Made by a program: the position numbers and the translations under genes. The notes below the pieces were generated by a model. That model searched no databases. It saw nothing but the letters and a program-made list of their open reading frames with translations, and had not been told where the DNA came from. From assembly GCA_037179335.1 (NCBI GenBank), contig JAKZHN010000029.1, positions 1-64,000 on the forward strand: DNA of 64,000 nucleotides, read 5' to 3'. Below, one piece after another: positions 14,269-27,213 of the stretch. How positions within the stretch are numbered: position 1 is the stretch's first letter; each line of letters starts with the position of its first letter. This stretch comes from Cyclaneusma minus. Its lineage: Eukaryota; Ascomycota; Leotiomycetes; Marthamycetales; Marthamycetaceae.

Positions 14269-16492
14269 TTGGAAGCTTTTTATTTTATAGTAAAAATTGG
14301 CCAGCTATTAATATTAGTATTTAATTAAATAATGGCTTTTAATTTTTCTTTTATTATAATTTTCCAAAAACCTAGGCTTTTGTTAAAGCTATTTGTTTTA
14401 TTAATTCAATTTTCAATTTTAATAATAGACTTATTTGTATTTATTAATTTTTTCAAAGCTTTATTAAGGGTAGTTTTAATAAATATACTAGCTAGATTAG
14501 TTTTGCTATTAATTTAACTAGTTTTTTAAAATTTCTTTTTTATAGCTTTGCCTTAAATGCAAGATATTAATTATTAGGCGCCTTTTTATTATTATTTCTA
14601 GCTTAATTAAATATTTATAAAAATTATAGCTATTTATATAAATAATCATAAATATATTTAATTAAAGGGTAATTAAAGGGTAATTAAATTAAATATAGAA
14701 TTAATAAATACAGCTATATTTATTCCTAATATTATAATTAAAATTTTAAATGCCAGAATGTTTTTATTATTTTTTTTTATTTAATATTGCCTTTAAGCTT
14801 GAATATAATCGCTAAAATATTTAAAAACCTATTTGCTGAAATAATTAAATAACCCAATTAGAAAAACAAATTTTTATTATTAGCAAATAATCCGTCTATA
14901 AAAATAAACAGCTTAATTATAAAACAGTCCAAGGAAATATAAATAAATCCCCGATTAAAATTATTTATTATCTATTATAATTTTTTATTTCAAATTGTTA
15001 TATTTTATTTAGTAGAAGTTTAATATTGAGCTATAATTAAAAAATTAAAGACTAATTTTAGCTAATATAAAAAAATGGATAAATTGTCTTAGCTTGTTTT
15101 TAAATATAATAAGCTTTTATATTAAAATTTGTAAAATCCATAAAATTCATTCTGTTATTTTGGCCTTTTTATTTAAAAATTATAGCTTTTTTAAAAAAAA
15201 TTAAAAAGTATTTATTAAATATTAAAAAAGTATTTTTTATTAATTTCGTTTTTGGCTTGGCTTTGAATTTGGCATTTTAAAATTTTTATTGTTTTAGGTT
15301 TAATTAGTTTTAAATAATTAAGATTAAAGTGTTATTTATTTAAAATATTACCATTGCTTACAAATTTAGATTTTTAAAATTTGAATTAAAAACTATAAAA
15401 AATAGATTAAATATAAATACTTTTATATAAAGCTTTTTAATATAATGCTTTAAATAAATAATTAATTAATAAAAACCGGCTTTAGCAAAGCTATAAAATG
15501 GCTTAAAAAAACAAATAATAATGCCAAAAGGATTTTTGTTTTTTATTTTTTTATATAAATAATAATGATAAATTTTTTATTGAATTTATTTTAAAAATGC
15601 GAATATACATATATAATTTTTTTTTAAAAATAATAGCTATTTATATTTAAAAAAAGAAATGGATGCCAAGCAAATAAGGATTTTTTAAGCATAGTGTTAA
15701 ATTATTAAAAATTAAATTAAAATAAATTGCTTGCCAAAATTATTGTATTTTTGCACTATTAATTTTAATTTTTTATAAAATGTAAATATGGATTTTCGTT
15801 TGATTTTTTTAATTATTTTAATTTTGAATATTTATGTTTTATTATAAATCTAAAAATTAAATAGGATAAATTTAAAAATATCTGTAATAATCAGGCTATT
15901 TATTTTAGCCTGGTTTAAAAGCTTAAATGGCTTGCTTTTAATAATAATTTTGCTTTTTTTTAAATTGTAAATATAGCTATATATTAAGCTTTTTAGAAAA
16001 AGGAAAATATCATTAAAATTTGAAATTATTTATTATAATATAAAAATATATATTTATTTTTTCTGAATTTAATTTTAAGTTATTTAATTTTAAATTGTAA
16101 TTAAAATTCTTTTTAACTAAATAATTTTAGACATTTAATTTATTATTTATTGATTTCAAAATTCTTAGTTTTTTTTATATCTTTTCTAATTTTTAAATAC
16201 CTTTGAGGTTATTTCTGCTGCTTAAGGGTCTTCCTTTTTTTGGGCGCCGAAAAATCATATTTAGATTTAAATTTAAATTGGTATTTTAATTTATTTAAAA
16301 CAGAATTTGATTATATTAATAATGCTTTTAATTATGATTTAAATAATGCCCTAAATTTTAATATAGCTAATAAAATAATTTATAATTAAATTAATAAAAT
16401 ATTTAATATTATATTTGGCGCTTTAAAAATTGGCTTATTTAGCGCTATAAGCATAGGCTAATTTAAAAATAAATGATAAAAAGCATGCCAAT

Positions 16493-16948
16493 TTATATAT
16501 TATAGCTTAATATAAATAAATTTAAATTTGTTTTATTTTTATTAATTTCCATTATTATATTTTTTTTAATTTTTATAAAGGCTATTTTATTTTTTATTTT
16601 TTTATATATAAAAATTATTAATTTAATTTCCAAATTTATAATTTCCAAAATATTTAAAGTACTTTTTATAAATAAAGCATTGGCTATTATTTTTTTAAAA
16701 TATATTTTTTGAATTTTAGCTATAGCTTTTTTAATGGTTTTTGCCTTTTTAATTATTAAAAGGAATAGTGTTAATTTATAAATAAGCTTAAAATAAGCAT
16801 TAAATATTGAAAAAATAGAAATAAGGCTATTTAATCTAATTGTATTATTTATAGCCTTAATTGCTATTTGCAAAATAATTTTAATTGGGGTATTCAGCAA
16901 ATTATTTAAAATGGTTTTAATAGCTTTTTGAGGATTGCATAATAGCAT
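16493..16948 (-). mobile_element. Ty1/copia integrase C-terminal relic
   Basis: A 151-codon open stretch on the - strand. After allowing for RIP-type substitutions its order matches the region after the integrase core in fungal copia-like polyproteins: an LQIAIKAINNT segment (family LQIAIKAINDT), a SIFNAYFKL segment (family LVFGAYPR), KAKTIKKAIAKIQKI (family RAEAIRKAMAEVRKI), and an ANALFIKSTLN segment followed by a beta-like stretch. It is on the opposite strand to the RNase H relic at 10.9 kb, so at least two elements, or one rearranged element, are present. Gag, protease and reverse transcriptase of this copy are not recognisable. Identification is from memory of the family pattern. Confidence 0.65.
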
Positions 16949-19900
16949 TTATTCCATTTAATACTTTAATAGGCTTTTATTAATATAATTTTTATTTGAG
17001 TTTTTTTAAAAGCAGCTTGGGCTTGAAATTTTTTCCTAATGAAGTTTATACCGGCATTTGCAATTAAAAAATTAAATAAACCCAAATAATATTAATCCAA
17101 TATAGCTTAATAATTTGCTAGATTACTTTTATAAATTAAAATAATATAATTTTTGCTGCTTAAAATTTAATAGCTATATTTATAATATAGATAATATAAT
17201 GGTTTTTTTATTAAAGACTATTTATTAAAATTTTAATATTAAATTAAAAAAATTGCCGATATTAAATTTAAAGCGTATTGAAAATTTGCTATAAATTTAA
17301 TATTAGTGGCAATATTTAATAATTTGTTTTAGGGCTTTTATTTTAAAATTCTTATCTGTATTAAATAAAATGTTTTGCATTTTTTAATAATTGTATAGCT
17401 TTAATTTTTATAAATGTTTTTTAATTTAGTTTTTATTAAATGCTTAATAGCTTTTTTTATTATTATTAAATTTACCTAAAATAAATAAAAACCATAAATG
17501 GCCTTATTTAATAAATATAGCTATTTTATTTTATTTTTAAATTATGGTATTTTTTATATTATTACAATAAATACCCATTTGCTTTATATTATATAAAAAT
17601 ATATATAGAAGTATTATTATCCATTATAATAAAAGGGATTATTTTAAATGGTATTTAAATATTAATTATGCCTAATGATTTACTAAGGCTATTATTTTTA
17701 AAGCAAATGCTAAAAATGCTTTTTAAAATAAATCTAAGCTTTAAATTAAAAATAATTGCTTGGAAAGCTTTAAATTAATTAATATTATTGTATAATATCT
17801 TGGCCATATTACTATTTAAAAAAATGCCTTAAAAAGTGCCTTTAATATAACGGCTATAAATAGTAAAAATATTTATTATAAAAATAGGATTTTTTAAATA
17901 AAATAAATAAATAGGTTATTTGCATATTTGCATATTTGCAAAGAAAAATATAATAGCTTAGCCGTTTAAAATACCGATTTTAATTATAAATAAATATGAT
18001 ATTTTAATTTAAAATTTAAAATTTAATTAAGGGTTTTTTTATTTTTATAATCAAATAATTAAATAATTCAAAAAAGCTATATAGTTTTAATAAAATATAT
18101 AATACTTTTCGCTAATTATTGATTATCAGAATTATCCTTTTGCAATTTTTCTTTTTTAATTTTATATAAAAAAATATGGTAATGCCTTTTATTAAAAGGC
18201 TTTTATTTTTTTGGTTTTTTTGGTTTTTTTTTTTCAATTTTTTTTTTCTTTTAGATATTTGATGGAAGAATTGTTTGGCTTATTATAAATATAGTATAAT
18301 TTTTGCTTAAAGTCCTTTTTAAATTTGCTATTATATTTTTTATTATATATTTTCCTATTAATATAATAAATATAGAATTGGTTAGCCAAAATTATATTTA
18401 AATAATTTGGTTTTTTATTATTATTATTATTTTAAAAGTATTAAAATAAAAATAAAAAAGCTATATTATAGGAAAAATAGCTAAAGGATTTTGGATTATA
18501 ATTGCAAAATTTAAGGTAAATGTAAATATTAAATTGGTTTATAAAAAAGCCATTAACTTTTATTCTATTAAAAATAGCAAAATGGGTTTAAACGGCCAAA
18601 TTTTTATAATTTGGCTATGGATTTAAAAAACTTTATTTATGATTTACATTTTTTTAAATACCTTTACAAAATTAATTTTTAATAGCTTTGGTCAATTGGT
18701 ATTTAAAATTAAAACTTGGCTAAATTTTTTAAAAATTATTAAATATTAAATCCAGGCATTTTATTTTAAATTTGCTTGGATTATTGACAATGGTTTTGCA
18801 AAAGCTAATATTAGCTTATAAATTCCAGTATTTTATTTTATTGGCTTTAATTTTAAATTTCGTTTTAATAAATTTGCTTATTTTATTAAATATAAAGCCT
18901 TTTTATATTAGGAAATAATTATAGTATTTTTAAGCATTGTTAATTAATATATATAAATAGATTATAATATAATTTGTTTTTGGAATACCAGTTTTATTAT
19001 ATATATTATAAAGCTTTTAAAGCTTGGTATTCAAAGTATTAAATAGCTTACTATTATAGCGGTTTTTTTTAATATATTTTGCCAATATTTATTAAAAGAA
19101 ATTGGTCTTGTAATTATTTTTATTATTTATTTTTAATTTTAAAAATACTGGATTTAGGCTTTTATCCCTTTGCAATAAAAGGGAGCTAAAGAAAGGACGG
19201 GATAATATATAGCGTTTTTAAAAATAATTTTTAAATTTTTAAAAAGAATAGCGGGGTATTATTAAAATTATTCCGTAGCCAGGAATAGCTTTATAAAAAG
19301 TCCTTAAAAATCCTGGTATATTTTTTTAATATAGGGTATTTTTTAAAAGTGATTTGGCTAATAATTTAAATTAAATATAAAATCATTTTTAAAATGCTTA
19401 ATTTTTAATTAATTTTTTAATTGCTTTAATTTCAGTTTCTTTTAGAAATTTATTAAAGATTTTGGCTAAAGGAAGGTTGGCTATTGGAGTATTTTAATTC
19501 ATATTTTTTTTTGAAAATGAGTTTGGAGAATTGCTATAATTGCTTTTGTGAATTATATTAAGGATATACTAAGCCTGCGGGGAAATCTTTTTTGCGCACT
19601 CTTTTTGTAATAAATTAGCTGGCTATATTAATTATTTTTTATTATTTTTTATTGCCAAATTAAATAAAAAAATAACCAATTTTTTTGATATTGTTTACAA
19701 AAATGCTATTTTGTATAAAAAATCTTTTAAACGTTTAGCGAATTTTTGCATTTGCTAATTTAAATATATTAAATTTTTAATTTTTAATTTTATTTTAATA
19801 TAATATTTTTAATTTTATTTTAATATAATATTTTTAATTTTATATTAATTATTCCATTTTTAAATTTTTTGCTATATTAATTTAAAAATATAGCATTTAA

Positions 19901-20227
19901 TATAGGGCTAATATATTTTTTGGATTATCCAAATTAAAGTTTTTTAAATCGTAGCCTTTAATAGGCTTTTTTTAAAAAAAAAATTTGGATATAATATAAA
20001 TTTATTGTTTTTAGTTTTTTTTAGCGGTATAATTATAAAATTTAAAGCAATTAATAGCGTAGCTAATTATATTAATTGGGCTAATAAAGCGCTATAAATA
20101 ATTTATTTTAAAAGAAAATAAATAATATTAAAGGTATATTAAGCAATTGCGCAATTACCAAATTATAATAGCTAGCTGTAAAGTTTTTTAAATGCCAAAT
20201 AGGGGTATTGGGCTGGTTTTAATGGCT

Positions 20228-20372
20228 TAAATTTAAATAATATAAATTTAAATAATATAAATTTAAATAATATAAATTTAAATAATATAAATTTAAATAA
20301 TATAAATTTAAATAATATAAATTTAAATAATATAAATTTAAATAATATAAATTTAAATAATATAAATTTAGA
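20228..20372. repeat. 15-bp tandem repeat (AATTTAAATAATATA)n
   Basis: About nine to ten nearly identical 15-bp units. On the - strand they read as a chance LNLYY pentapeptide repeat. No gene is called. Confidence 0.92.
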
Positions 20373-20754
20373 TAAATTAGATTTGGATATTTTTTAATCA
20401 AAATTGGCGAGAGCAAAAGCTTTTGAAATAAGGCTGCGCAAAAACAAAGCGCAGTTTATTATTATTTCATGGCTAAAAAATAAAAATAATGTAAAAATAA
20501 TGTATTTTAAAGCAATTAAATAGCCGTGATAAAATGCGGTTTTTAAATAAAATAAATAAAACCTGGCTTTGTATTTTAATTATTTATTATTAAAGCTTAA
20601 GAGATTTTAAAGCCTTATGCTTTTTAAAAAAGCCAATTAATATATTACGTAATTAAAAGCATTTTTTTAATAATTTTGCAAATTTGCTACCTTTAATAAA
20701 AAAACGCTAATTAATATTAATTTATTAAATTTAAATAAATAAAATAATTTATAT

Positions 20755-20950
20755 ATGCAATTTAGGGATTATTAATATGCTATTAATTATATTTAAAAAA
20801 GGAAGGCTGGCTTATTACCGCTTTTTTTAAAGCCATTTCCAGGTCTCGGCGCTAGCGATAGCGCTGCGATAGCGCTGCGCCAGCTGCGTGGGCACGGGCC
20901 ACCATGGCTACCCATGGGTGCTTAAGGCTTTTGCTGCAGCTGGTTAGATA
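20755..20950 (+). repeat. Dispersed repeat R1, better-preserved copy
   Basis: Same element as 14085-14268 but with far more G and C, for example GCGCCAGCTGCGTGGGCACG and CCACCATGGCTACCCATGGG, where the other copy has T for C and A for G. The preserved copy shows what the element looked like before RIP. It contains short palindromic words (GCGCTAGC, CCATGG). No coding potential is evident. Confidence 0.8.
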
Positions 20951-21190
20951 AAAACAAATAAAATAAAAATATTTAAATATATATTTAGCTTTATAATCGA
21001 ACTACGTTTAAAAGTATTAGCTATAAAATTTATTACAAATCATAAATTTAATAAAAAACCTTGTAAAAAACTAAAAAATAGCTTATATAGCTAATTTAAA
21101 AAACAAGTGAATTTTAATATATTCCTATTATTTAAAAAGAACATTAAAAAAATATAAAAAACGCTATCTTTCTGCTAAATAATTTTATTT

Positions 21191-21375
21191 AACCAGCTGC
21201 CAGCATTTAACGGTGGCTCGTGCGGTGGCCCGTGCACCGCTAGCGCCAAAATTAGGGATAGCTTTATAAAAAGGCTTCGCGCCAGCGCAATTCCTTTTTC
21301 TTTTATAAATTATATAAAAAATTTACCCTGCAATTAGCTAATAAATTATAATTCTCATCACTTTTTACAAATTAA
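21191..21375 (+). repeat. Dispersed repeat R2, copy A
   Basis: Contains GTGCACCGCTAGCGCCAAAA, GGGATAGCTTTATAAAAAGG and AATTTACCCTGCA. It pairs with 23230-23411. It lies about 240 bp after the R1 copy, so R1 and R2 could be parts of one larger element. Confidence 0.78.
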
Positions 21376-22524
21376 TACTAATTAGTATTCCTTTCGCAAA
21401 AATACAAATTGGCAAAATAATTTAAAAAAAGCAGATTTTTAAAATCCCTGCCTGCGCAGCTGCGCAATTATGCAAATTGAGACCTTTCCTATTTTTATAT
21501 TAACGGTTTTTTAAATTTTTAAAAATAAATTGCCTATATATTATACCCAATTTTCTAATTTAAAGCCTTAAATACCCAGGGATTTAGCAATTAAATATTA
21601 GCCAATTTTAAACTACAATTTTTAGCTTGCGCTTTTTATATCCATTATATAAAACAATTATCGCGCAATTATTAATTGGATTTAATTCAATAAAATTAGC
21701 CAGCTCCAGCTTTTTTTAAAATTTTAATTTTAGCTATAACCTTTTTGCAGCGGCTTTAAAATTAATAAATAAACTAGCAATTTTTTAGCCACGCAATTTT
21801 ATTTCAATTCCTATATCGGCACAATTTCAAAACTCCCTATAAATTATTTACTTTGATTTTAAAAACCTTTTGCGCTAGCTATTTAGCATATTTCTTTTAA
21901 ATACAATTTCCGATATCTTTTGCTTTTTGCTAGGCCCGGCGCATTTTAATATCTTGTATAAATACCTTTCTTTATATTTTTTAAAAGCCGATATTTTTTA
22001 AAAAATATTGAAATTGGCATTTTATTGCCAATTCTGCAGCTTTCTATCCAAATTGATTTAAACACTTTTTAATATATTTATACAAGCTATTTAATAGCCT
22101 TTAATTGCGCAATTTAAACTTGATAATCCAGCCACGCATATATAGCCAATTTTTAATGCTATAGCTTTTGGATATTTGCAATACTATAAAAATAATAAGA
22201 AAATCAAAGCTTTGTGAAAAACGGGTTTATAAAAATAATATAAAAAGAATTTTAAAAGCTGGACGAAATACAATTTTAAAAAACTCAGTAAAAAAATCCA
22301 CTTGCAGCTATGCAATCACTTACGCATGCATGGTGTGTTTATAGCAGTTAAAATTAAAACTGCATAGGCATTGGTTCAAGTCCTTGAAAAGCCTGGTTTT
22401 AAACCCTATTTTTGGACTTTTTAAACGCTTTGGCAAGCTCCAGCACCATTTTAAAAGCAATAAATTCAATAAAATAATAAGAAATTGAAAAAATATATAC
22501 TGGCTCGAATAATAGCTATTCGAA

Positions 22525-22640
22525 AAAAACAGCTTCAAAAAAACAGCTTCAAAAAAACAGCTTTGAAAAAAAAAGCTTTGATAAAAACAGTTTTGAAAAA
22601 AACAAAAACAACAGCTTCGGGAAAAATAAAAATGTTAGCG
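22525..22640. repeat. Imperfect AACAGCTTCAAAAA tandem repeat
   Basis: A 14-15-bp unit AACAGCTT(C/T)(A/G)AAAA is repeated about five to six times and then degenerates. One + frame would read KNSFKKNSFKKNSF. It is probably a low-complexity segment of a decayed repeat. It overlaps the start of a chance - strand open frame (22320-22538). Confidence 0.65.
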
Positions 22641-23229
22641 TTGGAAAAAACGCCAGCTTAGGAAAAAATAATAATAACATTTACAAAAATCTCCGGCGCA
22701 GTTTTTTTTTTCAATATAATAATTAAAAATACCCTTAATAGCAGTTTATTTCACAATCACTTCCTTTTAATCGGTATTACCAAAACTATTTTCCTATTAG
22801 CAATCGATTTAACTACCCTGCTGGCTATCCTGCGAACTATTTTTATTAATACCAAGATTTATATTCATATTGAATTCTCAAGCCTACCTAGCCTGCAGCC
22901 GTATAAATATTAAAAATTAAAAAGCTCCCAAAGTATTTTTTTATTTGCAAAGCCTGCTTTCCCGCAATTAATTAAAAACTCCTTTTTTCTATAAAAATAC
23001 AAGGTATATAGCATGGATTAAAGCATGAATTAAAGCTAATTTTATATAGTAAATGGAGATGATTTTATATAATTTAAATGTGGATTTGCAATATAAATTG
23101 GATATAATTTGGAATTGGAATTATATGGTTGAAATAGAATTTAAAAAAACAAAAATATTATAATTAATTACCCAATTAGCAGCATGGTTAAATTTTTTTT
23201 ATAAAAATAAAAAATTCACAATATTTAAC

Positions 23230-23411
23230 TAATTGCTAGTATTTAGCGATGGCCTATACGATGGCCTATGCACCGCTAGCACTAAAGCTGGGGATAGCTT
23301 TATAAAAAAGCTTTGCGCCAGCAGAATTCCCTTTTCTTTTATAAATTACATTAAGAATTTACCCTGCAGCTGCCTAATAAATTATAACCCTCACCACCCT
23401 TTGCAAACCAA
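23230..23411 (+). repeat. Dispersed repeat R2, copy B
   Basis: Matches copy A at 21191-21375 over about 180 bp with mostly transition differences, including ATGCACCGCTAGCACTAAAG against GTGCACCGCTAGCGCCAAAA. Each copy has lost different C or G positions, as expected if RIP hit them independently. A chance open frame (23233-23439) crosses it. Confidence 0.78.
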
Positions 23412-25823
23412 TAAATTTATTAAAAATGCCAATAAATAATATATTAATTATAATATAAAAAACGCTTTAGTATAATATATTTAATATACCAATTTTTATA
23501 ATATAAAAAAAACTGCTCGCTATAATATAAAATAAAATTTCAAAAGCGCTTTAATATAATATATTAAATATACCAATTGCTATAATTCAAAAAAAGCTAA
23601 TTTTTACCGCTTTAAATAAGCTAATTTTTAAGCCGTTAAATTTATTTTAATTAAAAACACCAAAACCATTATCCAAAAACTTGGACAAAATTAAAAAATT
23701 AGCAAATATTTCTAAGCTAAAAAAATAAAATAAAAAAATAAAAAAATAATTAATTTTAAATTTATTTAAAAAAGCAAAATATAAAAAAAATGCAATTTTA
23801 AAAATTAAAATCCCTTATTTTTAGCTAGCTTTTAAAAAATATTAAATTATTAATAAAAAACGCATTTTAAATTTTTCAAAAAATATTTTTTAAATGCATT
23901 ACCAACTAAAAAAATTAAAAACAATTCAAAAATTATAGAATATTTCATCCGGGCATTAGCTGCCAAAAAAAAGCCAAAAAAATAGGAAATTTAAAGCCAA
24001 AAAGAAAATGAAAAAGAAAACCCCCGTATTTGTTAAAAAATAAAATTATGGAAGATAGTCAAAATTATATTAGCTTATATTAATTATAATAATAAAAACA
24101 TTAATAAATTAATCAATTATATAATAAAAAAAGCTTTTTCAGCTATAAAAATTTATAAAATTAAAATTTACAAAATTTATAAAAAAGCGGTTAATAATTC
24201 AAAATATGCAAATTAATAGAAAAAAGGCTATAATTTTTAAATTGGTATTTTTTATAAAAAATAAAATATAGAAAGCAAATAAATATTTTTTAAAAGTCAA
24301 TTTGGTTTTTATTAAATAGATTTATATTATTGAAATCAATATTAACAATTTAATTAAATAATTTAAAGCCAAATATTTGGCAAAAATTATAAAAAAACAT
24401 TTGTATTTATAATTTGCATAAAGGCATTTTTTTTAAATAGTATAAAAAAAATTGCATTTTAATATTAAAAATGCATTTATTAAAGCAAAAATGCTATTTA
24501 ATATTTATTTTAAAGCATTATAAAAAATTAAAATCCCTTTCAAATATATGCTAAAAATTAGTTGCAATTTTTATAAATTAAAGCAAATTGCAAAAAATTG
24601 GAATTTATTAATAAAAAAAAATTGGGAATTTATTTAAATTTTTATAAACCCCTATATTTATATATATTTTAAAAGAAAAATCAAATTATTAATATATATT
24701 AATAATATTATTATGGCTGCAAAAAATAAAAAATAGCTAATATAATTTTTTAAAAAATTAATATCCAAATTTAATATTAAAACTCTAAGGGAAATTTAAA
24801 AAAAAAATTAATCTAATTTTTTTTAAAAAAAATCCTATTTATAAATTAAAAAAACTACATTAAAATTATATTAAAAAAGCATAAAATTACCAAAATCACC
24901 TATAAGCTAAAAACAGTGTTTTTAGCCAATTATATTACTTTATAGCCTGTAATAAACGATAATAAAAAAATCAATATTAAGAAATATTAAAAAGCTATCA
25001 ATAATCTAATATTTTCAATAATTTTTATTCGGCCAAACATTTTTTTTGCGCTAAAAAAGCTAATTTTATATATAAGCAATTTTATAAAATATTATAGCTA
25101 TATTTTTAAAAAAATTTATACGATATTTTAATTTTATTATTAATTATTAAATTTGCTATAATTTAAAAAAAATGCTAATTGGGCTAATAATAAAGCAAAT
25201 AAAATTAGTATATTAAAAAATATAGCTATATTTTATAAAGAAATTTTATTATAATTAAATAAAAAGCAAAAATTAATAGCTATAGCTGGATATACTAAGT
25301 AAAAATAATGACTAGTTTAAATTTTTAGGGATTTGGAATATAAAAAATATATTGGAAAAAACTTTAATTATATTAAAATGCTTGAAAATAACCAAAAAGC
25401 TTTAGCTTTTATTAAAAAAATTACTCAATTAAAAAATCCAAGTATATTAATATTTTATTTTATTTTATTAGGGATTTAAAAAAGAATTTAAAATTTACTG
25501 TAAAATTTATTTCTATAAATTTTATAATGGCTAACGGTATAATAAAGTTTTTAAAATAGATTAAATTTAAACAATTTATTAAAATATTAGAATTGGTTTA
25601 TAAAGAATAAAAGAAATGGCTATATTAAATCAGGACAATCAGGGTTGTGGGGAAGTATTGAAAAAAGGCGCTTTTAAGCCCCTGACTGAGATGCACAGAC
25701 CATGGTGCACGGACTATGGAAATGCCTTAGGCACTAGCGTAGTTAGCGCCAGGAGTCTGAATGCCCTCAGACTTCTGGCGACGGCGACCTTCTTGCCCTC
25801 CTTAGTGCAATACACATCGGTGA

Positions 25824-27213
25824 TCCCCTACCCATTTTTACACCAATGTTGATTTGCAAATTGGAATGCCGGGTATGGGCGCGAAGAAATACGACATCCT
25901 CAAGCGACATTGCCGTATCTACCACAATGAACATGGTGCGCTTTTGATCGAAGGTTTCCGCGGATCTCCTTGGATCAAAATCGGGAGTCATGTCCTCGAA
26001 GGCGGGCAAGTGAGGGTCATCCAAGGACCACGAGTGACTCTCGACTTGGGAAACGCTATATTCGATCTGGAGTTTACAATGCCAGAACCAGCTTACAGCA
26101 ACCGAGTCAAAGACCTCTTTAGGAGCCTATCCCGTCCGGAGCCGTCTTCCTTCTTGGCTTGCGCAACTACCAGCGCCGATTTTCTCCTCGGAGATTGGGC
26201 AATCAAAGGCGAGATGGCCTCTGGTGTCAACGCCGAGATCTAGGCAGCGTTGAATATCAACACGGGCGAGTCCGGGGCCGTCAAGGAGTTTGTGGTCGCG
26301 AACCGGGAGATCCAGCGGATCATGGATGAGCGGCAGATGTTGAAGAACATTCCTGAACACGTATCATACGAAACCTTCCAGCTTCGAGGAGTATATATGC
26401 TAATATTTTCCTGTCAGCCGAGATTATTGAAGTATGAGGGATCCTGGCAAAGAAGAGGAGTTCTTGTAAAGCGGGGAATCGTGGACGCCGGTCACCCCAA
26501 GTATTTCGGTGAAGAGTTTCACATGGGCAAAATTTGGCTCATCACTTCACCTTTCTGCTACAACACCCTCGAGGACGCGCAGACCTCGTTCTCGAGGATC
26601 CAGAGAATGCGTTTGTTCTATCAGTTGCTGGAAGGTGTACATGTCTTGCATGAAGTGAGTATTTGTCATCGAGACATCAAGCCACAAAACCTAGGCGTTC
26701 ATTTCCCAAAAGGCAACGCTAGCCTTGTCATCCTCGATTTCGGAGGCTCTCTGATTCTTTCGCAAGGCTCAACGACCCAAGGCCAGTTAGGGACACCTGG
26801 CTACACAGCACCGGAGATGCTGCAAGGAGGATCATACGATAACAAGATTGACGTATGGTCGTGCGCTGTCGTTGGACTCAAACTTTTCTTGAACAACTAT
26901 TGGCTCAACAAAGTCTGGGCACGCGATCCTCTCAGGGAACAAATAGCTTATGCAGCAGTATCAGAATACACGAAAGCAGTGCTATGAGGAGAAGCTACCA
27001 GAAGAGCTCGCATCCGATAGTCCTGAGCATCTCATCTTCCAAATGGTGAAACATAAACACTTGGCAGCTTGGAGTGACAGCAACGACTACGGACTAACAG
27101 CTGCCAAATGTTTGAGTCACCCGTGCTTCAAGGGGCTGACTACACTGAAATCCGAACATGCTGACACGATTTACACGAAGGGGCCAAATGGAGAAAGAAA
27201 AAGGACCGATTGA
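25824..27213 (+). pseudogene. Broken FHA-like/protein kinase gene, copy 1
   Basis: An N-terminal FHA-like part (KRHCRIYHNEHGALLIEG, from about 25896) is followed by a Ser/Thr kinase domain with VKEF lysine strand, HRDIKPQN catalytic loop, LDFGGS and a GTPGYTAPE activation-loop end, so a catalytic core was once complete. Homology to the second copy (28252) begins before the first usable ATG (25866), and in-frame TGA (25821) blocks extension, so the N-terminus is lost. An in-frame TAG at 26241-26243 lies where copy 2 has the TAC of IYAA. An intron at 26361-26417 restores frame and sits at the same place as an intron in copy 2. Near 26950-26990 the frame shifts by one before a conserved C-terminal part (DSPEHLIFQMV, LSHPCF) ending at 27213; a hidden intron there is less likely. 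It borders the AT-rich block. Confidence 0.75.

Larger units (their letters stand above)
1..25600. repeat. AT-rich, RIP-like gene-free isochore
   Basis: The sequence is overwhelmingly A and T with a great excess of TpA, and stop codons are dense in all six frames. The longest open frames are low-complexity I/K/N/F/L-rich shadows. Scattered GC-richer islets (about 10.58-10.66, 12.49-12.62, 20.85-20.95 and 21.2-21.3 kb) look like surviving pieces of repeats. Copies of the same repeat differ mainly by C/T and G/A transitions, which fits repeat-induced point mutation, a process known in Pezizomycotina. Two Ty1/copia relics are recognisable, so much of the block is probably decayed retroelement. 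Between the separately listed repeats I see no RNA gene and no coding gene. The right edge is sharp, near 25.6 kb. It could be subtelomeric, pericentromeric or an interstitial isochore; the window cannot tell which. Confidence 0.9.

Noticed and set aside
20219..20416. Repeat-protein open frame (LNLYY)n on the - strand
   Set aside because: It is a translation of a 15-bp AT-only tandem repeat; no start context, no conserved domain, in a RIP block.
1..25600. Mitochondrial DNA insertion
   Set aside because: AT content fits, but no mitochondrial genes, tRNAs or rRNA were seen, and copia relics with transition decay point to RIP.
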